This document shows positions 22,421-29,272 of a stretch of DNA of 29,713 bases, piece by piece; the stretch's first letter is position 1, and every line of letters begins with the position of its first letter. Origin of the DNA: DATLGD01 sp035540755 (GTDB lineage: Bacteria > Actinomycetota > Actinomycetes > Mycobacteriales > SCTD01); assembly GCA_035540755.1 (NCBI GenBank), contig DATLGD010000198.1, positions 1 to 29,713 of the forward strand. Reading direction: 5' to 3'. Below the pieces are notes generated by a model. The model was given only the letters and a program-made list of their open reading frames with translations, did not search any database and was not told where the DNA came from. The position numbers were made by a program, and so were the translations under genes.

Positions 22421-22951
22421 GTGCGCGCAGGGCGGCTCGCGGCTGCGGGGCTTGTCGGGCTCCTGAGCGGTTCCCTGCTGTGCGCACCGGCCGCGGCGCA
22501 GTCCTCCGCCCCGGGGCTGGCCATCTCCGCGCCCTCGGCGGTCTCGCTGGGCAGCGCGCTGGTCGGCCAGCGCACCCTCGCCGCCGACCTCGGTTCCGTC
22601 CGCGTGACGACCAGTGCGGCCCTGCTCGGCAGCGGCGCGTGGACGGCGACGGTCAGCACGACCGGCTTCAGGACCGGCGGCGGCACGCCTGCCGAGCGGG
22701 TGCCGGCGTCCGCGGTGGCGTACCGGTCCGGGGCCGCGACGGCGTCCAGCGGGCTGTCGTTGAGCGCCTGCACCGCGGGTCAGCTGGTCGCGGCGGTGGA
22801 CCTGTCCACGCCGCGGACGGCGTTCTCGTGCAGCGGCTTCTCGCTGCTCAGCAGCACCTCGGTCACGTGGAACCCCCGCATCACCGTCACGATCAGTGAC
22901 CAGAACGTCGTCGGCGGCTACTCCGGGACCATCGTCCACAGCGTCGCCTGA
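22421..22951 (+). CDS. Secreted WxL-like protein A (176 residues)
   Basis: The protein has a signal peptide (about 1-28, ending APAAAQ) and one beta-rich domain. It begins LAISAPSAVSLGSALVG and contains GAWTATVSTTGFRTGGGTP, and ends VTWNPRITVTISDQ...GYSGTIVHSVA. These two regions have the W-x-x-x-V-s-s-x-x-F and terminal tryptophan-strand layout of WxL cell-wall-binding domains. Two cysteines (in LSACTAGQ and FSCSGF) may form a disulfide absent from the next gene. It is a clear paralogue of the next gene, with identical length. The start is the GTG at 22421, six bases after GGGAGG; an in-frame GTG at 22397 is less well placed. Confidence 0.75.
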   Translation: MRAGRLAAAGLVGLLSGSLLCAPAAAQSSAPGLAISAPSAVSLGSALVGQRTLAADLGSVRVTTSAALLGSGAWTATVSTTGFRTGGGTPAERVPASAVAYRSGAATASSGLSLSACTAGQLVAAVDLSTPRTAFSCSGFSLLSSTSVTWNPRITVTISDQNVVGGYSGTIVHSVA

Positions 22952-23203
22952 CACCGTCACGACCACCTCGGCTGCGCCCATCGGAGCAGCCGCACGTGGA
23001 CGAACCCGGACATCCGCCCTCAGATCGCCGGCGGCAGATCCCGTCGGGGCGGCACCCGGACGGAGCATGCCGGTAGTCACGCTCTGTCGTGAGAACTAGT
23101 TCCGGAAGGCCATGCAGCCGGCTCGACCTGGTTCCGAAGTCCTGTGTCAGGAAGCGCCGGCGCCACCCCGACTCCGGCCGAGGAACCTGACTTTGGAGAC
23201 GAC

Positions 23204-23734
23204 ATGCGCAAGGCTCTGCTCGTGGCCACCGCCCTGGGGATCGTCGCTGCCGCCGCGCTGCCGGCGACCGCCGCGGACACCACCACCACCTTCACCCTGA
23301 CCGCCGGTGCGCTGAACCTCACCGCGCCCGGCAGCGCGAACCTCGGCAACGGCGCGATCGGGGCGCCCGCCACGGGGCAGCTCGGCAGCGTCACCGTCAC
23401 CGACGCCCGCGGCAGCCTGACGGCGCAGTGGGACGCCACGGTCTCCTCGAGCGACTTCACGACCGGCGGCGGCACGGCCGCCGAGACGGTCGGCAAGGCC
23501 GCCACCTCCTACTGGTCCGGCCTGGCGGTCTCGACGACCGGCACCCCGGTGCCGGTTCCCGGGCAGGTCAGCGCCCTGGACGCCGCCAGCCTGGCCAGCC
23601 CCGCGACGGCCTTCCGGCTCCTGACGGGCATCGGCAACAACTCGGTCACGTGGAACCCGACCCTGATCGTCAACGTGCCGGCCACCGCCGTCGCCGGCAC
23701 CTACTCCGGCACCGTGACGCACTCGGTGGCGTAG
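23204..23734 (+). CDS. Secreted WxL-like protein B (176 residues)
   Basis: The protein has a signal peptide (MRKALLVATALGIVAAAALP..., cleavage near ATAAD) and the same domain as the preceding gene: LNLTAPGSANLGNGAIG, WDATVSSSDFTTGGGT, then NNSVTWNPTLIVNVPATAVAGTYSGTVTHSVA-type ending. The two proteins align end to end with the same spacing of tryptophans. No cysteine is present in the mature part. A good GGAG site precedes the ATG. The gene lies 3 bp before the DUF916-like gene. WxL proteins of Firmicutes work together with DUF916 partners, which supports the assignment. Confidence 0.77.
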   Translation: MRKALLVATALGIVAAAALPATAADTTTTFTLTAGALNLTAPGSANLGNGAIGAPATGQLGSVTVTDARGSLTAQWDATVSSSDFTTGGGTAAETVGKAATSYWSGLAVSTTGTPVPVPGQVSALDAASLASPATAFRLLTGIGNNSVTWNPTLIVNVPATAVAGTYSGTVTHSVA

Positions 23735-23737
23735 CGC

Positions 23738-24739
23738 TTGCGCAGACTCGCACTCCTCCTCACGGCGCTGATCGGGCTGGTCCCGGTCGGCGCCGTGAGT
23801 GCTGTCGGCACCCAGGCCCCGGAGGGGCAGATCGGCATCCGCCTGCTCGACGCTCCCGAGGACCGGCGGGACGACCCGCGGGCCCGCCTCTACGTCGTCG
23901 ACCACCTCAACCAGGGCGACGTCATCGAGCGCCGCATCGAGGTCTCCAACACCACCGGCCGGCCGGCCGCCCTGTCGCTGTACGCCGCCGCGGCCTCCGT
24001 GGTCCAGGGCTCCTTCACCTTCGGTGAGGGGCGGGCGCAGAACGACCTGACCAGCTGGACCACCGTGACGCCCGACGCGGTCACCGTCCCGCCGGGCGGC
24101 ACCGGCACCGCGGTGGTCCGCGTCGCGGTGCCCGACGACGCCGCGGACGGCGAGCGCTACGCCGTCGTCTGGGCCGAGGCGTCCTCGACGGGGGAGGGCA
24201 GCATCGCCCAGGTCAGCCGGGTCGGCGTGAGGATGTACGTCTCGGTCGGCCAGGGCGCCGAGCCGGAGTCGGACTTCACCGTCACCGACCTGACGGCGGT
24301 GCGCCGCGACGGTCGCCCGGTGATCCTCGCGACGGTGACGAACACCGGCCAGCGCGCCCTGGACATGAGCGGCCAGCTGCAGCTCCTCGACGGCCCCGGC
24401 GGTCTCAGCGCCGGGCCGTTCGACGCGACGCTCGGCACGACGCTCGGCATCGGGGAGTCGGCGCCGGTCGAGACGGTCCTCGACCCGGCTCTGCCCGACG
24501 GGCCCTGGAACGCCCGCGTCACGCTGCGCAGCGGCGAGCTCGAGCGCACCGCCGAGGCCTCGGTGACCTTCACCGACGAGGCGCTCACCGTCCCGGCGCG
24601 GGTGTCCGAGGACAGCAGCCTGCTGTGGCCGGCCGTCGTCGCGGCCGTGCTGCTCGCGCTGCTCGCGCTGTTCCTGTTCGTGGTGTGGCGCCGTCGCCGC
24701 GACGACGAGGACGGCGAGGAGCCGGCGCCGGCGGGCTGA
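23738..24739 (+). CDS. DUF916-like WxL-partner protein with C-terminal membrane anchor
   Basis: The 333-residue protein has a signal peptide, a domain at about 30-165 resembling the WxL-interacting/peptidoglycan domain DUF916 (IGIRLLDAPEDRRDDPRARLYVVDHLNQGDVIERRIEVSNTT-type start; later YAVVWAEASS), and a second Ig-like domain at about 170-285 (FTVTDLTAVRRDGRPVILATVTNTGQRAL). A membrane segment at about 293-315 and an RRRRDDEDGEE tail follow. It should sit on the outer membrane face and hold the WxL-like proteins encoded just upstream. The start is a TTG 3 bp after the preceding stop, so it is coupled to it. Confidence 0.78.
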   Translation: MRRLALLLTALIGLVPVGAVSAVGTQAPEGQIGIRLLDAPEDRRDDPRARLYVVDHLNQGDVIERRIEVSNTTGRPAALSLYAAAASVVQGSFTFGEGRAQNDLTSWTTVTPDAVTVPPGGTGTAVVRVAVPDDAADGERYAVVWAEASSTGEGSIAQVSRVGVRMYVSVGQGAEPESDFTVTDLTAVRRDGRPVILATVTNTGQRALDMSGQLQLLDGPGGLSAGPFDATLGTTLGIGESAPVETVLDPALPDGPWNARVTLRSGELERTAEASVTFTDEALTVPARVSEDSSLLWPAVVAAVLLALLALFLFVVWRRRRDDEDGEEPAPAG

Positions 24740-24822
24740 CGCCGGCGACCTCCCGTGCGCCGACCGGGTCATCCCCGGCTGCGGGTCCGGCTGACGCCGG
24801 CGACCGACCGGCCGGGCAACGC

Positions 24823-24866
24823 CGATCGGCCCGGCCCCGCAGCGCGGGACCGGGCCTGGTCGATCG
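24823..24866. terminator. Hairpin between the convergent surface-protein operons
   Basis: GGCCCGG (24828-24834) pairs with CCGGGCC (24850-24856), CCCGC (24836-24840) with GCGGG (24844-24848), and CGATC (24823-24827) with GATCG (24862-24866), with small bulges. It lies between the two convergent operons and could end both transcripts. A 17-bp direct repeat (24734-24750 and 24789-24805) lies beside it. Confidence 0.6.
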
Positions 24867-24872
24867 TGCGGG

Positions 24873-25490
24873 TCAGCCGACGAGCGCCGGCTCCCGGGCC
24901 GCGGGCTCGGACCCGGGCTCCGGCCGGTCGTCGTCGTCCTGCCGGCGGCGGCACCACCACAGCCCGGTGGCGACCAGGCCGATCAGGGCGACGGCGGCCA
25001 GCACCGCCCAGAGCGGCAGCGGCAGGACCTGCCGGGCCTCCACCGTCACCAGCGTCGCGACGCGGACCGTGACGGCGCCCTGCTGGGCCTCGAGGACGAC
25101 GGCGCCGAGCCCGCCGTCCTCCACCGCCCGCTCGTCGAGCTCGACGGTGAACGAGCGGACCTCCCGCGGGCCGAGCTCCACCGCGGTGTCGGGCAGGTCC
25201 AGCCAGGCTGCCGAGCCGACCCCTCCCACGGCCACTCCGCCGTCGTCGCCCTCGTCGGCGGCGGCGGCGTAGAGCCGGCCGGCACGCGGCTGGTCCGACA
25301 GGTTGACCAGCTCGAAGCGGATCGAGTCCTCGCCCGGGCGGACGGCGAAGGAGGTCTGCGCCTTCCCGTCGCGCGGGGCCGGGACGAGCTCGATGTCGCC
25401 GGTGCCGGCGGCCGCCGCCGGCGTCGCGAGACCGCAGAGCGCGGCTCCCAGCACCGCGGCGGCGACCGCGCCGCACCGTCGACGTCGCAT
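24873..25490 (-). CDS. Second, short DUF916-like membrane-anchored protein
   Basis: The 205-residue protein has a signal peptide (about 1-28), a single beta domain (SFAVRPGEDSIRFELVNLSDQPRAGRLYAAAA, then VELGPREVRSFTVELDERA) resembling the first domain of the DUF916-like protein at 23738, a membrane segment at about 158-178 (LWAVLAAVALIGLVATGLWW) and an acidic/basic tail. It lacks the second Ig-like domain of its partner. The ATG overlaps the stop of the upstream gene by one base (TGATG), so the two are co-translated. Its role is probably to present or retain the 389-residue protein. Confidence 0.72.
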   Translation of the reverse strand: MRRRRCGAVAAAVLGAALCGLATPAAAAGTGDIELVPAPRDGKAQTSFAVRPGEDSIRFELVNLSDQPRAGRLYAAAADEGDDGGVAVGGVGSAAWLDLPDTAVELGPREVRSFTVELDERAVEDGGLGAVVLEAQQGAVTVRVATLVTVEARQVLPLPLWAVLAAVALIGLVATGLWWCRRRQDDDDRPEPGSEPAAREPALVG

Positions 25491-26659
25491 CACTTCTGGA
25501 CGAACGTGACCGTCATGGTGCCGGTGTACGTGCCGGCCGGAGCGCCCGTCAGGTCGGCCTGCAGCCGGGGGAACGAGCGGTAGTTGCCGCTGATGCGCTG
25601 CAGCGAGGCGTCGAGCAGCGAGGCGACCGGCGTGGCCCCAGGGACCATCCCGCTCAGGACGGCGGTCTGGTCCTTCGCGCTGAGGCCGGCGAGCGCCTTG
25701 CCGACCGCGACGACCGCCGGGTCGGGAGACGTCAGCATCGCGTCGACGACCGACGACGTCGTCGTCAGCGCGCCGGTGCCGCCCGGGACGGCCGGGAACA
25801 GCGGCATGGTGTCCAGCAGCGAGCTGACCAGGCTCTTGACGTCGAGGGCGCTGTTCTTCGAGCCGGAGATCAGGGTGTGCGAGGTCGGCACGTACTCCCC
25901 GGACGGCTTCGCGCCGTCGCCGGCGCCGTCGCCCTTGAAGGAGGGCTTGTCGAACGCGCCGCCGTTGCCGACGCCGAGGGACACCGGCAGCGCTGCCGCG
26001 CCCAGCCGGTCGGCGTTGAGCAGCTGCTCCTGCAGCGGCACGACGACCGCGTCGACCGGCTCGACGAGCGTCCCGGTCGTGGCGGTCGCGCCGCCGAGGG
26101 CGGTGCACAGCGGCGCGGCGGCGTCGCTCAGGCCGAGCAGGGCCAGCGTGCCGCCGAGCAGCGAGCCGCTGCCGAGCAGGGGGGAGTCGGCGGGCAGCAG
26201 CGTCTTGAGGCTGCCGCACGCGGGCATCGCGCCGGCGACCTGGACGCGCGGCACGGCGCCGAGCGAGACGCCGCTGACGTCGGTGGGCACACCGACGAAC
26301 CCGACGCTGACCTTCTTGCTGTCGACCTTGACGCCGTGGTCGATCGCCTTGGCGCTGCCGCTGCCGGTGTACCGGTAGAGGTTGGTCATCTCGGCGCTGA
26401 CGCTGAACCCGGCCTCCGGCGACAGCCAGGAGCTGTCCTGCACACGGGTCTGGAACGGCGCACCGGAGGTGCCCGAGCCGAGGTCGAGCCCGGTCAGGGT
26501 GGCACCGGCCAGGTCCTCGACGTAGAACTGGCGGCTGCCGAGCTCGGACCGGGCGGACACGTCGATGGACGAGCTGTCCTGTGCTGCGGCGCCGGTGGCG
26601 GCGATGAGCACTGCGCCGGCCGCGGCCGTGCCGACGAGGAGCCGACGGTTGTGGGACAT
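25490..26659 (-). CDS. Large secreted surface protein of the WxL-like cassette
   Basis: The 389-residue protein has a signal peptide (about 1-26, ending ATGAAAQ) and no membrane anchor. Its N-terminal region has SARSELGSRQFYVEDLAGATLTG and its end reads LQADLTGAPAGTYTGTMTVTFVQK, the same AGTY.GT.T.. ending as the WxL-like proteins at 22421 and 23204. The middle (about 130-330) is Leu/Ala/Ser-rich with PACGSLKTLL and PLCTALGGA, possibly one disulfide. A strong AAGGAG site precedes the ATG. Function unknown; I infer a surface polymer or adhesin component held by the DUF916-like protein encoded downstream. Confidence 0.72.
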   Translation of the reverse strand: MSHNRRLLVGTAAAGAVLIAATGAAAQDSSSIDVSARSELGSRQFYVEDLAGATLTGLDLGSGTSGAPFQTRVQDSSWLSPEAGFSVSAEMTNLYRYTGSGSAKAIDHGVKVDSKKVSVGFVGVPTDVSGVSLGAVPRVQVAGAMPACGSLKTLLPADSPLLGSGSLLGGTLALLGLSDAAAPLCTALGGATATTGTLVEPVDAVVVPLQEQLLNADRLGAAALPVSLGVGNGGAFDKPSFKGDGAGDGAKPSGEYVPTSHTLISGSKNSALDVKSLVSSLLDTMPLFPAVPGGTGALTTTSSVVDAMLTSPDPAVVAVGKALAGLSAKDQTAVLSGMVPGATPVASLLDASLQRISGNYRSFPRLQADLTGAPAGTYTGTMTVTFVQK

Positions 26660-26687
26660 GAGGATCTCCTTGGAAGGGGGACGTGCG

Positions 26688-27056
26688 TCAGACGGGGCGG
26701 ACTCGGGTCAGGTGGACGAGGTGGGCCCCGACGAGCAGGACCAGCAGGGCGACGGCCAGGAGCACGCCGAGCTCTGCACCGGTGTGCGCCAGCCCGCCGG
26801 GCGGACTGCCCGGCGTTCCGGTTGCTGTGGTCGTGACGGGCGTCCCGACCGGTACCGCCGGCTGCCCGGCGGGCGGCACGACAGCGGTGACCTGAGCCCC
26901 GGAGCTGCCGGCCGCGCTGCCGGTGACGGCGTCGGCGACCGGGGTCGAGGACGCGGTTGCCGCGCCCTCGACCGGACGGTCGGGAGCGTGCACGAGCGGC
27001 GGGTGCGGGACGGAGGTCACCCCGCTGTTCTCGGGCCGGCCACCGGCCGCGCGCAT
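26688..27056 (-). CDS. LAHTG-type sorted or membrane-tethered protein
   Basis: The protein is rich in Pro, Thr, Ala and Val and ends LAHTGAELG, then a hydrophobic stretch and HLTRVRPV: the layout of a sortase sorting signal (LAxTG variant), membrane segment and positive tail. No N-terminal signal peptide is visible from any candidate start (GTG 27101, ATG 27056, GTG 27021), which is odd for a sorted protein. I list the ATG at 27056 with low confidence in the start. It is 28 bp upstream of the 389-residue protein gene on the same strand, so it probably belongs to that operon. Confidence 0.55.
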   Translation of the reverse strand: MRAAGGRPENSGVTSVPHPPLVHAPDRPVEGAATASSTPVADAVTGSAAGSSGAQVTAVVPPAGQPAVPVGTPVTTTATGTPGSPPGGLAHTGAELGVLLAVALLVLLVGAHLVHLTRVRPV

Positions 27057-27134
27057 AGCCGGACCGGATGATGTGCCGTAGTCAGTTGGGAGTGGACACA
27101 CCCGTCCGGGCGAGCGCTGCTGCGCCGTGCGGCG

Positions 27135-27968
27135 CTACTCGATCCAGCCGCGGCGCATCGCCAGCGCGACGGTCGCCGTCCGGTCGCGTGTCCCCAGCTT
27201 GGCGTACACGCGGTCGAGGTGCGTCTTGACGGTCGCCGGCGCGACGCCGAGGTGCGAGGCGGCGTCAGGGTTGCTCATGCCGCTCGCGACGCAGCCCAGG
27301 ACCGCGAGCTCGCGGGGGCTGAGCGGGTTGGCGGTCTCGCCGAGGATGGCCAGGGTCTCGCGCATGGACCGGGTGACCGAGTGCGCGCCGACGAGCCCGG
27401 CGAGGTCGCGAACGCTCTCGTCGGCCTTGCCGCCGACGAGGATCCGGACCTGCGGGTGGGCGGACCGCAGCCCGCGCAGCACCTGGCGCGCCAGGGGCAC
27501 CGACGACAGGTCGTGCAGCCCGACGCACACCGCCACCGGGTCGTCGAGCCCCGCGACGACGTCCGCGACGTCCTCCAGGCCGATCCGGGGCGAGGCCACG
27601 ACCGAGAACCCGGCGTCCTCGAGCACGTGCGTGAGGGCCGCGACGCCGAGCACCCAGCGCTTGCCGCCGGAGACCACGAGCAGCACCTGACCGCGCGCTC
27701 CGGACGGCGTCCGCGGGGCGAGCCTGGCGACCAGGTCGCGCACGGACTCCTGGACCTCGAACGAGCGCAGGTGCTCCTCGGGGGTGCTCGCGTACTGCGG
27801 GAGGTCGGCGGTCGCCGTCTCGAGCAGCACCTCGTAGACCTCGACCAGCGAGGTGCCGGTGGACCGCAGCCAGACGGCGGCGGCCTCGACCCGGCTGCGG
27901 TCGCGTTCCCGGAAGGCGTCCCGCAGCTCGGCGGTGACGGCCTCCCGTGCTCGGTCCAGGGTGCTCAC
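27135..27968 (-). CDS. LuxR-type regulator with degenerate cobalamin-binding domain
   Basis: The 277-residue protein has a helical N-terminus (about 1-85), a Rossmann-like domain at about 93-200 laid out like the B12-binding domain of CarH/LitR photoreceptors (VLLVVSGGKRWVLGVAAL, later RILVGGKADES), and a LuxR-type HTH at about 215-272 (LSPRELAVLGCVASGMSNPDAA...VKTHLDRVYAKLG). In functional B12 domains the motif is E-x-H-x-x-G; here it is K103-R-W105-V-L-G, so the cobalt-ligand His is Trp. The GG pair (179-180) remains. The GTG start has TAGACA shortly upstream (possible leaderless message). It lies directly upstream of the minus-strand surface genes and is a candidate regulator of them. Confidence 0.82.
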   Translation of the reverse strand: MSTLDRAREAVTAELRDAFRERDRSRVEAAAVWLRSTGTSLVEVYEVLLETATADLPQYASTPEEHLRSFEVQESVRDLVARLAPRTPSGARGQVLLVVSGGKRWVLGVAALTHVLEDAGFSVVASPRIGLEDVADVVAGLDDPVAVCVGLHDLSSVPLARQVLRGLRSAHPQVRILVGGKADESVRDLAGLVGAHSVTRSMRETLAILGETANPLSPRELAVLGCVASGMSNPDAASHLGVAPATVKTHLDRVYAKLGTRDRTATVALAMRRGWIE

Positions 27969-28011
27969 GCGGGAATGTCTACCGTCCCGGCAGGGGGCGA
28001 CCGCCCGGCGC

Positions 28012-28374
28012 TCAGTAGACGAGCGCCTGCGCGCCGTCCTCGAGCGCCTCGGCGACGAAGACGGCGGCGCCGGCCAGCCGCACGCCGGGCAGGACGTCGG
28101 CCTCGGCGATGCCGCGCCGCGCGGCGCACTGCGTGCACAGCGTCAGCGTGCCGCCGGCGAGGACGGCGTCGCGCAGCTCGTGCAGCGGCGCGCTGTGCGG
28201 GAGCTCGAAGGCCTCGGCGCGGCCCGGGACGGCGAACCAGGCGGCCTCGCCGGTCAGCCAGAGCGAGACCGGGACGCCGGACGCCGCGGCGACGGCACTG
28301 ACCGTGAAGGCCTGCGCGCAGCGCTCGGGGGCGTCGCTGCCGGCAGTGACCTTCACGACGAGTCGGGTGGGCAT
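28012..28374 (-). CDS. DsrE/F-like small protein
   Basis: The 120-residue protein has a DsrE-like alpha/beta pattern: VVKVTAGSDAPERCAQAFTVSAVAAASG at the N-terminus, a WLTGEAAWFA segment, and GTLTLCTQCAARRGI with C80 and C83. DsrE-family proteins carry or relay sulfur on such a cysteine. A role near the sulfur genes 6 kb upstream is possible but unproven. The ATG at 28374 has no ribosome site; CACACT lies 7 nt before it. It is divergent from the 33-residue gene at 28438. Confidence 0.8.
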   Translation of the reverse strand: MPTRLVVKVTAGSDAPERCAQAFTVSAVAAASGVPVSLWLTGEAAWFAVPGRAEAFELPHSAPLHELRDAVLAGGTLTLCTQCAARRGIAEADVLPGVRLAGAAVFVAEALEDGAQALVY

Positions 28375-28394
28375 GCAGTCCAGTGTGTCCTGGG

Positions 28395-28400
28395 TAGGCT
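28395..28400 (+). promoter_or_regulatory. Candidate -10 (TAGGCT) of the 33-residue gene
   Basis: TAGGCT at 28395-28400 fits TANNNT and lies 37 bp before the GTG at 28438, with a strong AAGGAAGGG ribosome site in between. No clear -35 is visible. Confidence 0.4.
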
Positions 28401-28437
28401 CGTCAGGGATCAGCCGCCACGAAGGAAGGGACCGCAC

Positions 28438-28539
28438 GTGCTCGAGGTCTTCTACACCGGGCTGCTGGTCGCGGTCTTCCTGTTCGTGACGTGGTTCGCC
28501 GTCTACGTCGTCTACAAGCTGTACGAGGGCCAGAAGTAG
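28438..28539 (+). CDS. 33-residue single-span membrane protein
   Basis: A short frame encodes 33 residues: the start LEVFYTG, a hydrophobic aromatic-rich span (LLVAVFLFVTWFAVYVVY) and the tail KLYEGQK. The GTG start follows a very strong AAGGAAGGG site at proper spacing, and a candidate -10 lies upstream, so it looks deliberately expressed. I do not recognise the family; small proteins of this kind often stabilise a larger membrane complex. No obvious partner is adjacent. Confidence 0.68.
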   Translation: MLEVFYTGLLVAVFLFVTWFAVYVVYKLYEGQK

Positions 28540-28579
28540 GCCGCTTCAGCCCGGCGGCCGTCCTGCCGACAGCAGGAGC

Positions 28580-29062
28580 ATGTCGACGGCCGTGTGGCAC
28601 GAGCTCGGACCCGCTGGGGGCTCCTGCACCGTCTGCGGCACGTCCGGGCGGCTGAGGCTCGGTGAGGCCCGCTCCCGGCTGAGCGTGCTCGAGCGGGTGC
28701 GCCGGGAGCCGTGCTCCCCGCCGGCGCGCTTCGTGGTGTGCGGCGGCTGCGGCTGGCGCTGGTCGGTGCGTGCCCACGACCTGGGCGTCGAGGGCGTCCG
28801 CCGCCGTCGGCGCGAGACGTCGGTCCCGCCGGACGCGCGGGCCGGGTCCGGCGAGCCGGTGGTGTCCGCCGCGCCGGTGGTGTCCGCGACTCCGGTCGTG
28901 TCCACCTCGCCGGTCGAGGCCCCCTCATCGGTCGAGCCCGACGGGCTGCCGGAGGACCGCCGCTGCGCGGCGGCCGGCCCGCGGTCGGCGAGCCGGACGG
29001 TCCTGCCTGCGCCCCGCGGCGAGCGCCGCTTCGGGCGCGACTGGACCTACCCCACCGACTGA
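28580..29062 (+). CDS. Hypothetical zinc-ribbon protein
   Basis: The 160-residue protein has CTVC (C16, C19) and CGGC (C54, C57) at its N-terminus, the spacing of a zinc ribbon, then a basic stretch (VRRRRRE near 73-79) and a Pro/Val/Ser-rich low-complexity part containing repeated PVVS.(A/S/T)PV units (about 91-117). No signal peptide or membrane span is present. The ribosome site AGGAG is very close to the ATG at 28580, so the start is not certain. Function unknown. Confidence 0.6.
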   Translation: MSTAVWHELGPAGGSCTVCGTSGRLRLGEARSRLSVLERVRREPCSPPARFVVCGGCGWRWSVRAHDLGVEGVRRRRRETSVPPDARAGSGEPVVSAAPVVSATPVVSTSPVEAPSSVEPDGLPEDRRCAAAGPRSASRTVLPAPRGERRFGRDWTYPTD

Positions 29063-29111
29063 CGGGCCGTCTTCCGGCCACTTCGGCACCGGCTCTGGCA
29101 CACTCCGCCGC

Positions 29112-29264
29112 GTGGACGCCGAGCAGAACGACCTCGAGCGTCGGCGCGCCGAGTGGGAGCGCCGACAGCGCAAGCTCCGTCGCGCGCAGGACATCGGCCT
29201 CGTGGTGCTGACGCTGGGCGTCCTGCTGCTCGCCTACGTGGCGCTGGTCGCCAGCGGACGCTGA
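29112..29264 (+). CDS. 50-residue coiled-coil plus single-span membrane protein
   Basis: The first 27 residues (AEQNDLERRRAEWERRQRKL...) are strongly charged and helical, likely a short coiled coil; residues 28-47 (IGLVVLTLGVLLLAYVALVA) form one membrane span; SGR ends the protein. The GTG at 29112 has no ribosome site, but CACACT (29099-29104) lies 7 nt upstream, which suits a leaderless message. It ends 8 bp before the next gene. Function unknown. Confidence 0.65.
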   Translation: MDAEQNDLERRRAEWERRQRKLRRAQDIGLVVLTLGVLLLAYVALVASGR

Positions 29265-29272
29265 CGCCGGGC

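Noticed and set aside
22952..23203. A gene or riboswitch in the 252-bp gap between the two WxL-like genes.
   Set aside because: No frame with good codon bias and no recognisable riboswitch core; it probably holds the promoter and leader of the second gene.
23147..24772. A 541-residue minus-strand frame over the WxL-like genes.
   Set aside because: The composition is that of a shadow frame (Arg/Gly/Asp/His), with no domain; the plus strand shows signal peptides, good ribosome sites and overlaps.
24734..24805. 17-bp direct repeat (24734-24750 and 24789-24805) as an attachment site.
   Set aside because: The copies are 55 bp apart in a very G/C-rich gap with no integrase or insertion; chance or local duplication is simpler.
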